The notes beneath the pieces were generated by a model. It saw nothing but the letters and a program-made list of their open reading frames with translations, was not told where the DNA came from and made no database searches. The position numbers and the translations under genes are program-made. 64,000 nt of DNA from Pseudomonadota bacterium (GTDB lineage: Bacteria; Pseudomonadota; Alphaproteobacteria; Reyranellales; Reyranellaceae): contig JAFEBU010000034.1 of NCBI GenBank assembly GCA_018242505.1, forward strand, positions 105,335-169,334, in the 5' to 3' direction. The stretch's first letter is position 1. Every line of letters starts with the position of its first letter. Below are positions 51,661 to 60,493 of this stretch, one piece after another.

Positions 51661-53031
51661 ATGATTGCGCCGAAGAATGCGCCCAACACCACACGCCGCT
51701 CGCTCCTCGCAGGCGCCGCGACGACCGCCCTCGCCGCGACAGGCCTCGCCGGGTCGATCCGGCCGGCGCTGGCCGCGCCCAAGACCATCGTCTGGTGGTA
51801 CGAGGGCGCGACCGCTGCGCAGCAGGCGGCGCTCATCAAGTATCTTGTCGAGCCCTTCAACGCCTCGCAGCCCGACTACAAGCTGGTGATCGAATGGCGC
51901 GGCAGCGCGCTGCCCGACCAGCTCCTGGTGGCGCTGGCCGGCGGCCAGGGGCCCGACATCGTGCTGACCAACGGCCCCTCCTGGACGCAGCGCTTCGTCA
52001 CCGGCAACAAGCTGCTCGATCTCAACGGCTTCGCGCAGAAGTTCGGCTGGAAGAAGAAGCTCGCGCCGATCGTGATCCAGCTCGGCAGCTACGACGGCAA
52101 GCTGATCGCGCTGCCCAAGACGATCGAGACGCAGGCGCTGTTCTACAATCAGACGCTGTTCAAGAAGAAGGCGTGGACGCCGCCCAGGAATCTCGCCGAG
52201 CTCGAGTCGCTGGCGGGCACGATGATGAAGGACGGCGTGCAGCCGTTCGCGGCCGGCAATGCCGGCCAGCGCTTCGCCAACCGCCATCTGCTGGGCATCT
52301 GCTACAACAACTACTGCTCGCCCGAGCTGGTCTACAAGGCGCTGAGCGGCGATATGCCGTGGAATGCGCCGGTGTTCGTCGAGGCGGTCGAGCTCCTGAA
52401 GGGCTGGTGGGACAAGGGCTGGTTCGGCGGGCAGAAGTACTTCTCGCTCAACATGAACCAGTCCTTCGCGCTGCTGGCCGCCGGCCGCGCGGCCATGGCG
52501 ATGCAGGGCACCTGGGCCTTCCAGTGGGTGCCCGACACCTTCGAGAAGACCAAGCAGGAGATGGGCGTGGCGCCGCTGCCGCAGCTGTCGGACAAGGCGC
52601 CCTATCCGATCTTCGTGCTCGGCATCGGCGCCGACCTCGCGATCAACGCCGCCTCGCAGGTCGCCGAAGGCTGCGCCATGGTGCTCGACCGGCTGATCGA
52701 CTATGGCTTCGTCGAGAAGATATCCAAGGTGTGGGAGGGCGAATGGAACATCCCGTTCGCCAAGCCCGCGCCGCCTAGCACCAGCACAAATCCCGTCGAG
52801 GTCGAGGCCGCCAAGCTGCGCACCGGCCTGAACGAGGCGATGGTGAGCGGCCGTTACGGCTACGCGCCCTGGACCTTCTGGCCGTCCAAGACCGACGACT
52901 ACATGAAGGGCGGGGTCGAGGAGGTCTGGCTGAAGCAGATCACGCCGCAGCAGTTCAGCGACAAGGTCAACGAGATCTTCCAGAAGGAGCTCAAGGAGGG
53001 CGTGGTCAAGAAGCCGCCGCCGCGCGGATAG
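51661..53031 (+). CDS. Carbohydrate ABC transporter substrate-binding protein (family 1)
   Basis: A 456-residue periplasmic binding protein of the MalE/UgpB class. A Tat-type signal NTTRRSLLAGAATTALAATG is followed by TIVWWYEGATAAQQAALIKYLVEPFNASQP, then GQGPDIVLTNGPSW, SYDGKLIALPKTIETQALFYNQTLF and AMAMQGTWAFQW. A good ribosome-binding site (GAGGAGGGAACC) precedes the ATG. Ligand is probably a sugar or a ribosylated compound, given the flanking ADP-ribosylglycohydrolase-like genes. Two permease genes follow. Confidence 0.92.
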   Translation: MIAPKNAPNTTRRSLLAGAATTALAATGLAGSIRPALAAPKTIVWWYEGATAAQQAALIKYLVEPFNASQPDYKLVIEWRGSALPDQLLVALAGGQGPDIVLTNGPSWTQRFVTGNKLLDLNGFAQKFGWKKKLAPIVIQLGSYDGKLIALPKTIETQALFYNQTLFKKKAWTPPRNLAELESLAGTMMKDGVQPFAAGNAGQRFANRHLLGICYNNYCSPELVYKALSGDMPWNAPVFVEAVELLKGWWDKGWFGGQKYFSLNMNQSFALLAAGRAAMAMQGTWAFQWVPDTFEKTKQEMGVAPLPQLSDKAPYPIFVLGIGADLAINAASQVAEGCAMVLDRLIDYGFVEKISKVWEGEWNIPFAKPAPPSTSTNPVEVEAAKLRTGLNEAMVSGRYGYAPWTFWPSKTDDYMKGGVEEVWLKQITPQQFSDKVNEIFQKELKEGVVKKPPPRG

Positions 53032-53099
53032 GCATGATCATGCTCTCATCGGACCGTGGCGCTCATGGCGCTTGAGCGCAACTGGAGTCGAGCGGTCCG

Positions 53100-53987
53100 A
53101 TGAGCACGCCTCCCGCCCAACGGCGCAAGAAGCCGCCGAATCGCAAGATCCTGTTCCTCCTGCCGGCGCTGATCGTGAGCCTCGCCGTCGTGCTGGTCCC
53201 GGTGATCGTCACGACCCTGCTCGCCTTCACAGACTGGAACGGCTTCGCCCTGCCGCACTGGGTCGGGCTCGCCAACTTCGCCGCCATCACCGGCGAGGCG
53301 CGCTTCTGGGCGGCATTCCGCAACAACTGCCTCTACACGTTCCTGTTCGCCACCCTGCCGATGATCTGCTCGCTGTTCGCGGCGATGATGCTGATGATGA
53401 TCCGCAAGGGGCGAACCTTCTTCCAGGTCGTCTATTTCCTGCCGGTCACGATCGCCACCGTCATTCTCGCGCTGATCTGGCGCAGCATGATCTACAGCCC
53501 CACCACCGGCGTGGTCGGCTGGCTGCAGCAGCTTGGCATGCCGATCGACAATCCGCTGGTCAATCCCGACACCTCGCTGCTGGGCGTCCTGTTCGTCGAC
53601 ATGTGGAGCTGGTGGGGTTACCTCACGGTCATCTACTTCGCCGCCTTGCGCCAGGTCGACCGCTCGCTGATCGAGGCGGCGCTGGTCGACGGCGCGTCGC
53701 GCTGGCAGACCTTCTGGCACGTGCTGCGGCCCACCATCCTGCCGACCGTGATGTTCATGCTACTGATGAGCATCATCTGGTCGTTCCGCGTGTTCGACTG
53801 GATCTACGTGCTGACCGAGGGCGGGCCCGGGTTCTCGAGCGAGGTGCTGGCGACGCTCGCCTACAAGACCGCCTTCCAGTCGTTCGAGGTTGGGCGCGCC
53901 TCGGCCTATTCGCTGTCGATGAGCCTGCTCGGCCTGGCGGCGATCGTCATCTACCTGCGCATCCAGGCGCGGCGCGAGAAGGCCTGA
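53100..53987 (+). CDS. Carbohydrate ABC transporter permease (MalF/UgpA-like)
   Basis: A 295-residue inner-membrane permease of the sugar CUT1 class, with an N-terminal Lys/Arg-rich tail, six hydrophobic segments, and the EAA loop IEAALVDGASRWQTFWHVLRPTILPT that contacts the ATPase. FTDWNGFALPHWVGLANF is typical of the MalF group. One base separates its stop from the start of the next permease gene. Confidence 0.93.
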   Translation: MSTPPAQRRKKPPNRKILFLLPALIVSLAVVLVPVIVTTLLAFTDWNGFALPHWVGLANFAAITGEARFWAAFRNNCLYTFLFATLPMICSLFAAMMLMMIRKGRTFFQVVYFLPVTIATVILALIWRSMIYSPTTGVVGWLQQLGMPIDNPLVNPDTSLLGVLFVDMWSWWGYLTVIYFAALRQVDRSLIEAALVDGASRWQTFWHVLRPTILPTVMFMLLMSIIWSFRVFDWIYVLTEGGPGFSSEVLATLAYKTAFQSFEVGRASAYSLSMSLLGLAAIVIYLRIQARREKA

Positions 53988-53988
53988 C

Positions 53989-54822
53989 ATGGAACTGCAT
54001 ATCGGCAAGCTGGCGCGGCTGTTCGTCTATGTGTTGCTGGGCGCGGCCGCCTTCTCGGTGGCGGCGCCGCTGGCGCTGATGGTCCTGAACAGCCTGCGCA
54101 GCAACTTCGACATCCTGATCACGCCGCTCGGCTGGCCGAGCGAACCCGAATGGGGCGTGTTCGCGCGCGTCTGGAAGGAGGCCGAGCTTGGCCAGGCGAT
54201 CACGAACAGCCTGATCATCGCCGCCGCCACGGTGGGGATCGTCTGCACCATCTCGTCGATGGCCGCCTGGGTGATCGCGCGCCGCTCGGTGCCGGGCTGG
54301 ATGACGGTCAGCCTCTATTTCCTGGCGACCACCACCGTGCCGATCCAGATGTTCATGTTCCCGCTGTACTTCATGATGGCCAAGCTCGGCCTGATCAACA
54401 GCCCGATCGCGGTGATCATCATCTACTCGGCGATCTTCACGCCGTTCTCTCTGTTTCTGCTGCGCACCTACGTGCTCGACATACCGATGGAGCTCGAGGA
54501 GGCGGCGCGCATCGACGGTGCCTCCGATTGGGCGGTGTTCACCAGGGTGATCGTGCCGCTGATCTCGCCCGGCCTGCTGACGGTCGCGCTGATCGTCTGC
54601 CTCAACGTGTGGAACGAATTCCTGATCGCGATCACATTCCTGCAGAACTCGGATTCAGCGACGGCAACGGCGCGCTTCTACCAACTCACCGGCCGCTACG
54701 GGAACAACCTCTCCGACCTGATGGCCGTGGCGACCATCATCGCCCTCCCCACACTGGTCTTCTTCGTGCTCGTCCAGCGCCGCTTCATCGAGGGTGTTTC
54801 GGCCGGCGCGGTGAAGGGCTAG
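53989..54822 (+). CDS. Carbohydrate ABC transporter permease (MalG/UgpE-like)
   Basis: A 277-residue partner permease with six hydrophobic segments and the EAA loop MELEEAARIDGASDWAVFTRVIVPLISP, plus the family C-terminus RRFIEGVSAGAVKG. It is complete: the stop at 54822 follows the conserved VKG end. No ATP-binding-protein gene follows; instead IS remnants begin about 40 bases later. The system must borrow an ATPase (MsmK/UgpC type) encoded elsewhere, or has lost its own. Confidence 0.93.
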   Translation: MELHIGKLARLFVYVLLGAAAFSVAAPLALMVLNSLRSNFDILITPLGWPSEPEWGVFARVWKEAELGQAITNSLIIAAATVGIVCTISSMAAWVIARRSVPGWMTVSLYFLATTTVPIQMFMFPLYFMMAKLGLINSPIAVIIIYSAIFTPFSLFLLRTYVLDIPMELEEAARIDGASDWAVFTRVIVPLISPGLLTVALIVCLNVWNEFLIAITFLQNSDSATATARFYQLTGRYGNNLSDLMAVATIIALPTLVFFVLVQRRFIEGVSAGAVKG

Positions 54823-54864
54823 AGAACCACATGAAGAAATCCCCCAACGAAGGGCCCGCGCAGT

Positions 54865-54975
54865 GAGGCCAGGGCTGTAGGGTGGCCGGAAGAAGAGCTT
54901 GGCGCCGACCGCACGGATGGCCCTGCCCTTGTGGCTGCCGAGATTGTCGAAGACGACGATGTCGCCTGGCTTCAA
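54865..54975 (-). pseudogene. IS630-family transposase fragment
   Basis: The 37-codon frame MKPGDIVVFDNLGSHKGRA...PPYSPGL matches the second-Asp region and following strand of IS630-family DDE transposases (DNLGSHKG, then FFxPPYSPxLNP). Both ends are missing: homology stops after PPYSP on the side facing the permease gene and at the IS110 remnant on the other. Confidence 0.75.
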
Positions 54976-55020
54976 CCACCCGCTCGCGCAGATCCAGGGA
55001 ATAGGCTCAGGCCATCCAAC

Positions 55021-55578
55021 CTAGCGAAGCTGACCGGGCAAGCGCTTGCCGGCAAGGATGCCCCGCCATCCTATGCGCGCACCGCCCTGGAGATACTGCT
55101 CAACCAGATCATGGCGATCCGCGGCGAGATTTGCCGTGCTCGACCAACAGCTCATCGCCTGGCACGCCGAGAGCGAAGCCAGTCGCGGGCTCGCCGCGAT
55201 CCCCGGCCTCGGCGTGATCACGGCAACGGCTGTCGCCGCCACCGTAACGGATCCGGACCAGTTCCGCTCGGGGAGACAGTTCGCGGCGTGGCTCGACCTG
55301 ACACCCCAACAACGTTCCACCGGCGGCAAGACTCGGCTCGGCGGCATCTCGAAGCAGGGCGACCGATACGTGCGCCGATTGCTGGTGGTCGGGCCACCGC
55401 TGTCATCCGCCATGCCAAGGACAAGCTAACGCCCATGGCCAACTGGATCCGAAAGCTCATGGAGAAAAAGCCCTTCCGGCTCGTCTCCGTCGCGCTCGCC
55501 AACAAGCTGGCCCGGATCGCATGGGTCGTGCTGACCCGGAAGGAAGCCTACCGCCCCCACGAGCTGGCAGTCCGATAG
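55021..55578 (+). pseudogene. IS110/IS1111-family transposase, C-terminal half, two frameshifts
   Basis: The C-terminal domain of an IS110-type transposase: IPGLGVITATAVAATV, FRSGRQFAAWLDLTPQQRSTGGKTRLGGISKQGDRY and MANWIRKLMEKKP...RIAWVVLTRKEAYRPHE. The frame changes near 55130 (before VLDQQLIAWHAESE) and again near 55393, where one G is missing from LLVVGA. The N-terminal catalytic RuvC-like half is absent. The element is dead and abuts the IS630 fragment. Sequence to about 55850 may be the old IS downstream end. Confidence 0.85.
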
Positions 55579-55879
55579 AAAACGGATCATCCGAATGGGC
55601 AGTGGCAGTCGATGATGAGTGACGATCGAGCCAAAGGTGAGGAAAACCCGTCTGATCCAATGCGCTTCAACCGCGCGCCAGCTTGATCAGGGACCTCACC
55701 GGCGGATTTCCATCAGGGCCAGCGGCCACAGCTCGCGCCGCACAAACAGGCAGGACATATGAAAGCAACCGATCAAACCCATCCCGACATAAGCTCTTGC
55801 CATAGGGGGTATCCACATATGAAGCAGGAACTCTGGCCGTTGAGAATCCACAATCGATTCAGAAAAGGACGATCACGCT

Positions 55880-57115
55880 CTAAGCGATCAAACCCGCGGT
55901 CGGCGCCACTGCATCGGAGCCAGGGAACACACTCCGGCTGAGGGCAGCGGGCGAAGCGCCGAACAGATCGACAGCGACACCCTTCAGAATGGCCCGCATG
56001 TCGGTCGTGGCGGCAAGGTCGCGGCCGTCGCGTAGTTGGTTGGAGCGCAGGCCTGGCCAGTTGGCGATCACCCGGCCACCACGCACGGCGCCGCCTGCCA
56101 GGAACATTACAGTGCCCGTGCCGTGGTCCGTACCTTGCGTCCCATTGACATGAGCGGTACGGCCGAACTCGGTGACGGCCACGATCACGGTGTCCTTCCA
56201 CGCTGGACCCATCTCCTTCTCGAAGGCGGCAAACGCTCCGTCGAGGCCGGCCAAGAGTCGCGCCAGCCGCCCCAACTCCTGGGCGTGGGTGTCCCACCCC
56301 TCGAAGGCCAGGGCCGCAACCCTCGGACCATTGGGCTCGGCCAGGAGACGTGCCGCGCCAGCAGCCATCTGTTCCATGCCGGTCGGATCGCCCGGCCCGC
56401 CTCGGGCTTTCATATCGAGGCCCGAGGCGATCTTGCCGGTCTGGATACCCTCGGCCAGCAGCTTCGCAAACAGAGGATCGCTATGGGCATAGAGATCGGA
56501 AAGCCGCGCCGGCAGCTCCGGGTCGGCGGACTTCAGCGTCGCCGGGGCCCAGCCCAGCACTGGCGCCGGCCCGCGAATTACCAGCGGCGCGTTGGCGCCG
56601 ACGGCGAGACCACAGGTCGCCGATGCGGACGCTACGCGATCACCTTTGGGAAGGCTCGCCAGCAGCCTGTTCAGCCAGCCGGAGTCGGTATGGCCGGGCG
56701 TGGCGTAGCCCGACTCCAGAACGTCCTGGCCATCGAAGTGCGAGCGGTCTCGATAAGCAGTGGCACTCGCATGAACGACCGCAGCCTGGCGCATCCGATA
56801 GAACCGCGCGAAATTCGGCATCGAGGGATGCAGTCCAAAGAAGCTGTCGAGCGGCAGAGCCTTGTTGGGCCCGTCGAAGGTGAACGCGATCTGCTCGCGC
56901 AGTGCCCGGTACCCGGGATCGCCGATCGGCGGCACGGCGGTGAGCCCATCGAGCGCGCCACGCAAGATGATGACCACCAATCGGGGATCGCGCGCGCCGC
57001 TTGCATGCGCGATGCGTGGCATGAAGCCCCAGGCAAAAAGAGCACCGGCGCCGCCGAAGATGATGGCGCGGCGGCTGGCGGAGCCGGGCGAGGAATGGGA
57101 AATGGACGACGACAT
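55880..57115 (-). CDS. DUF1501 protein
   Basis: A 411-residue exported protein with a twin-Arg signal (SASRRAIIFGGAGALFAWGF). The family landmarks are RLVVIILRGALDGLTAVPP, FFGLHPSMPNFARFY, SHFDGQDVLESG, and VTEFGRTAHVNGTQGTDHGTGTVMFLAGGAVRGG, the last resembling the alkaline-phosphatase-superfamily metal site. DUF1501 genes almost always pair with a DUF1800 gene, as here, where the two are separated by two bases. Function is unknown, probably in the periplasm or envelope. Confidence 0.9.
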   Translation of the reverse strand: MSSSISHSSPGSASRRAIIFGGAGALFAWGFMPRIAHASGARDPRLVVIILRGALDGLTAVPPIGDPGYRALREQIAFTFDGPNKALPLDSFFGLHPSMPNFARFYRMRQAAVVHASATAYRDRSHFDGQDVLESGYATPGHTDSGWLNRLLASLPKGDRVASASATCGLAVGANAPLVIRGPAPVLGWAPATLKSADPELPARLSDLYAHSDPLFAKLLAEGIQTGKIASGLDMKARGGPGDPTGMEQMAAGAARLLAEPNGPRVAALAFEGWDTHAQELGRLARLLAGLDGAFAAFEKEMGPAWKDTVIVAVTEFGRTAHVNGTQGTDHGTGTVMFLAGGAVRGGRVIANWPGLRSNQLRDGRDLAATTDMRAILKGVAVDLFGASPAALSRSVFPGSDAVAPTAGLIA

Positions 57116-57117
57116 GG

Positions 57118-58587
57118 TCAGCGCCTCTGGAACTCAGGGGAGAGATAGGCAAGGGACAGCGCCTGCTTACGATCTTCCGCTCGTGCCATTGCGTGCTCGG
57201 TGTGCGGCGAGAGAAGGGGTCCTAGGATGGCTTGAGCGAAGCGGCGTGGGTCATCGTTGCGTGGAGTGGCCGCGGCGATGAGGTTGGCGAGATCGATACG
57301 GGTGGCCAGTCCCTCGGATGACGCCCAGGCGTCGACGGTATCGGCAAAGCCGTTAGGCCCGGACGGATTCCAGAGCGGCTGACCGAGGGCATTCAACGTG
57401 CCGGCGATCGCCTGTGGCTTGGGTCTCTCGCCTGTCGCACGCAGCAGGGCCACGACATATTCGATTGGGGAGCGGATCTTTACGAGCTCGGGGGTCCAAG
57501 CCTCTTCGGACCCGATCAGGACCAGGTAAACCGCGGAGAGGTCACCGCGAGTACGGGTGAAAGCGTCGGTGAGGCGTGACACCAAGGCAGGTGGCGGCAC
57601 ATCCGCCACGAAGTGGCGCGCGAGCTTCAGGGCGATGTGGCGGGCGGTCGAGGGATGGCGGCCGAGATCGCGCAGCGCGGCGCGGCCTTGCTCGACGCCA
57701 TCGTCGCGATAGGTGACGCCAAGCAGTGACTGAGGGCCGGGCTCGTGGGCGTTGGTGTTGAACACAAAGGTTCCGGGCCGACCAAGCGGCACCCCGTGCG
57801 GGCCGCGCTGGCCACGCTCGATTGTCCAGCCGGTGAGGATGCGGGCCAGCGAGGTAACGTCGCGCTGGGTATAGCCGCCGTCGACGCCCAGCGTGTGCAG
57901 CTCCATGATCTCGCGTGCCAGGTTTTCGTTCAGGCCACGCTTGCTGCGGGTCCCGGCGCGGGAGTCGGGACCAATCGACTGCTGATTGTCGAGGAAGGCC
58001 AGCATCGCGGGATGGGTCTCGACGGCCAGCAGCATATTTTCGAAGCGGCCGAACACGTGCGGCCGGATCGCCTCGCGCTCGAAGGCACCCGCGGTGACGC
58101 GGAGTGCGGGCCCCTTCGATACTGCGACTGCAAAATGGTTCGCCCAGAACATCGCCAGGCGCTCGGGAAAGCCGATCACGGGCCCGCGGATGGTACCGTT
58201 GAACCGAGCATCCACCTCGGCGAGGAAAACCCGCTGCGGCAAGTTGTTCATCATGTTGGGGACGCCGGCCGCAGGTGTGTCGGCCATCTTGGGCATGCGC
58301 CCGACGCGTGACTGTTGACCTGCTGTCGGCGAATTGGGACCTGGTGAGTTCACAACGGATGCTGAACCCTTCCGCTCTCGTTGACGCTCCTTCTCAAAGG
58401 CGAAGAGCTCGACCAGAAGCTCGGAAGTCGGCCGCAGCTCCAGACCGGTTGGGATCGCCAGCGCCCTAGAGGTTATCTCCTGACGCAGCGCACCGCGAGG
58501 ATCCGACGCGATTGCTGCCAGGCTGCCATCGTGCGCGCCCAGCCCGAAACGGGAAAGGGCGAGCGCAGCGTCGAGGTCTTTGGCCAT
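57118..58587 (-). CDS. DUF1800 protein
   Basis: A 489-residue partner of the DUF1501 protein. Recognisable segments are ALALSRFGLGAHDG, RLAMFWANHFAVAVSKGP, NQQSIGP and GLNENLAREIMELHTLGVDGGYTQRDVTSLARILTGWTI, the central family hallmark. No signal peptide is evident, as in many members, so export may depend on the Tat-exported partner. Start chosen at the ATG at 58587 with AGAAAGAG upstream; a GTG six codons earlier is possible. Function unknown. Confidence 0.9.
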   Translation of the reverse strand: MAKDLDAALALSRFGLGAHDGSLAAIASDPRGALRQEITSRALAIPTGLELRPTSELLVELFAFEKERQRERKGSASVVNSPGPNSPTAGQQSRVGRMPKMADTPAAGVPNMMNNLPQRVFLAEVDARFNGTIRGPVIGFPERLAMFWANHFAVAVSKGPALRVTAGAFEREAIRPHVFGRFENMLLAVETHPAMLAFLDNQQSIGPDSRAGTRSKRGLNENLAREIMELHTLGVDGGYTQRDVTSLARILTGWTIERGQRGPHGVPLGRPGTFVFNTNAHEPGPQSLLGVTYRDDGVEQGRAALRDLGRHPSTARHIALKLARHFVADVPPPALVSRLTDAFTRTRGDLSAVYLVLIGSEEAWTPELVKIRSPIEYVVALLRATGERPKPQAIAGTLNALGQPLWNPSGPNGFADTVDAWASSEGLATRIDLANLIAAATPRNDDPRRFAQAILGPLLSPHTEHAMARAEDRKQALSLAYLSPEFQRR

Positions 58588-58945
58588 GGCGATCTCTTTC
58601 TGCACCAGGAATCGGCATCGTCTTCAGGGTTTACGCACAGGCGACCGGAGGTATCCCCACCGATCCTACTGCCCCATCCCGTTCGCTGTTCGTGCTCAAA
58701 GATCGCTGTTAAGTCGTTTCAAATTCGCTGTTCTTACACAGCGCATATTGGGCGCGGCACGACGAAAAGCCCTGCTTTTTCTGAACCTTCCTGCCCCTGC
58801 TCTTAGTTGGCTCGTACAGCCGCACACACTACTGCACAAAATTAAAGACCGTTACCGGCTGGCTCAGGCCCTCCAGCAAAAGCTCTCCCATCCGACCGCA
58901 ATCCTCTTCATCGCGCGCCCACGCGCTGACTTCCTTAACAACCTG
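58588..58945. other. 358-bp gap upstream of the DUF1800 gene, lower GC
   Basis: AT-richer than its neighbours and without a supported gene. It should hold the promoter of the DUF1800-DUF1501 operon. A plus-strand frame crosses it and runs antisense through the next gene; I regard that as a shadow. Confidence 0.5.
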
Positions 58946-59800
58946 CTAGAGATTACCCAAGCACACGAATCCTTTCTGATCGGGGCCGCAGACAGGATGC
59001 AGCGTTGGGTAGCGGATCGGAGCAATCTGGGAATACACCAACTCAATCTTTCCATTCCAAGCTTCGAGGAAGGCCTCCAGGAAACGTGCCGGACCGATCC
59101 GCTCCCAATCATGGTAAATCTCGCCGCTCATCGTGGGGGGAGATTGCGCTTTCCGGTCGATGATCGACACTGGGAAGCTAACGCTTTGGCCCCAGCGCAG
59201 CTGCCGTCCTCGATCACGGAAGATGCGTACAACGCGTCCATCGATGCGGCCAATTCGAGTCTCATTGTGCGGGGAATGGAGCCAGGGTCGCCAGATTTGG
59301 ACGTGCATCGGTGCTTCCGTACGTGCCTCTTCATAAACGAACGGCGCCATCATGCCAGCTGCCTCCCAACTTGGGATCTCGTGCAATTCGACAAAGTGTC
59401 CACCCGATAAGATTACCTGTCGAACTGACAAGGCTACATCCGGCGACCTGCTTGAGACTAACGCGACCGGTCGCGGAAGCTGGTGGAAGAGCAGCCATCG
59501 ATCCTGGCAAACAGCCGGAGCACCAGGGGCCACATATCCATCTCGCCGCTCGGTCAGCGTAACGGCGATCGCGGCCCCCCGAGCAACTTTTCCTGCCTCG
59601 ACGCCCAGGCGGATTGGCGCTCGCCGGCATCGACAACCAGACGTCGGGATGGAGTTGCGTCGATCTGTGGCGCTCGCCTGGGCTGGGCCAAGAGCTCGGC
59701 CGCTTGGGACGACAACGGAGTACTGTCCGACTGCTATGACTTCTGAAGGCCAATCTGCGGTTGCGAGCGGCGTCAACCTGTGGCGCCTGCTCGGCAGCAT
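58946..59800 (-). CDS. Hypothetical protein (up to 284 aa), foreign-looking composition
   Basis: The C-terminal 220 codons read as a coherent protein (WLLFHQLPRPVALVSSR, APFVYEEARTEAPMHVQIWRP, GRIDGRVVRIFRDRGRQLRWGQSVSFPV, GEIYHDWERIGPARFLEAFLEAWNGK), ending PVCGPDQKGFVCLGNL. Third-position GC is clearly lower than in flanking genes. I do not know a function; I have an impression of related uncharacterised proteins with the same RLGQ...SFPVP and VCGP...CEGNL ends. The start is unclear: ATG at 59800 is the outer limit, and a GTG near the YVAPGAP segment or the internal ATG pair are alternatives. Confidence 0.55.
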   Translation of the reverse strand: MLPSRRHRLTPLATADWPSEVIAVGQYSVVVPSGRALGPAQASATDRRNSIPTSGCRCRRAPIRLGVEAGKVARGAAIAVTLTERRDGYVAPGAPAVCQDRWLLFHQLPRPVALVSSRSPDVALSVRQVILSGGHFVELHEIPSWEAAGMMAPFVYEEARTEAPMHVQIWRPWLHSPHNETRIGRIDGRVVRIFRDRGRQLRWGQSVSFPVSIIDRKAQSPPTMSGEIYHDWERIGPARFLEAFLEAWNGKIELVYSQIAPIRYPTLHPVCGPDQKGFVCLGNL

Positions 59801-60133
59801 CGATATCGGTTCGTCACGATCGACAGCTATATTTTTGAGCTGGCGCCGAAATCGAGCCACGGCAAGGCGTCCGCGTTTCAGCAGGTGTGCCAGGCGTGTT
59901 CCTGATGATCGGCGGCTGTGTGATCGTCGTGGCGGCAACCATCCTGTCTTTCAGACCCCGCACCAACCAGCTCGCCCTCGAGGCAATTGCCCATTGATCG
60001 GCACGGCCCGCTGGCAGGCGGTTGAAAAGTCTGTAGCAGGAGGATGGCCGGCACGATTGCCGACGTCGAGTTTTGCGGACCCTTCATGAACGGTTTCCTC
60101 CGATTCGATGGGGGGACACTTTCAAGAGCTGCC
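59801..60133. other. 333-bp gap with no supported gene
   Basis: Mixed composition and no convincing frame. A plus-strand frame begins at 60044 after GGAGG (MAGTIADVEFCGPFMNGF) and runs into the enolase-superfamily remnant. It may be part of the same dead gene or chance. Confidence 0.4.
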
Positions 60134-60389
60134 ATGCCGACCATCCGGCGTCTTTCGTTCATCGGTCTTGAATATGCGTTTGCGCCGGAAAGGCCTGCGG
60201 CATGTCGCAAGGCGGCGGCTTCCGCCGGCAGGGAGGGCTGGTCGAGGTCGAGACCGATACCGGGGTGAAGGGGATCGGCGAGGCTTTCGACAATCCCTTC
60301 GTCACGCAGGAATACTTCCGCATGGTCGAGCCATTCTTCGTGGGCAGCAGCGTTTCGATTTCGAGCATATCGAGACCCGGATCCGAGGC
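60134..60389 (+). pseudogene. Enolase-superfamily (mandelate racemase/muconate lactonizing) N-terminal remnant
   Basis: Three frames together spell the capping domain of an MR/MLE enzyme. MPTIRRLSFIGLEYAFAPER starts at 60134. MSQGGGFRRQGGLVEVETDTGVKGIGEAFDNPFV...VEPFFVGSS is in a second frame from 60202. FDFEHIETRIRG is in a third frame at 60354-60389. The VETDTGVKGIGEAF segment and the following VEPFFVG are the usual family signposts. The barrel domain is entirely missing. Confidence 0.65.
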
Positions 60390-60493
60390 CCGGATCTTCG
60401 GTGTATTGTTGACATCGGTCGCACTGTAGAAAGCTTGGGGCGCAAGGCATCCGGGTTGACGCTTTCGTCTTGGCCCGCCAACGTGGCCCGCAA

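Noticed and set aside
58580..59410. 276-codon plus-strand frame opposite the unknown gene at 58946
   Set aside because: It has some protein-like composition, but the minus strand reads more coherently and ends at a sensible stop. Left as the less likely alternative.
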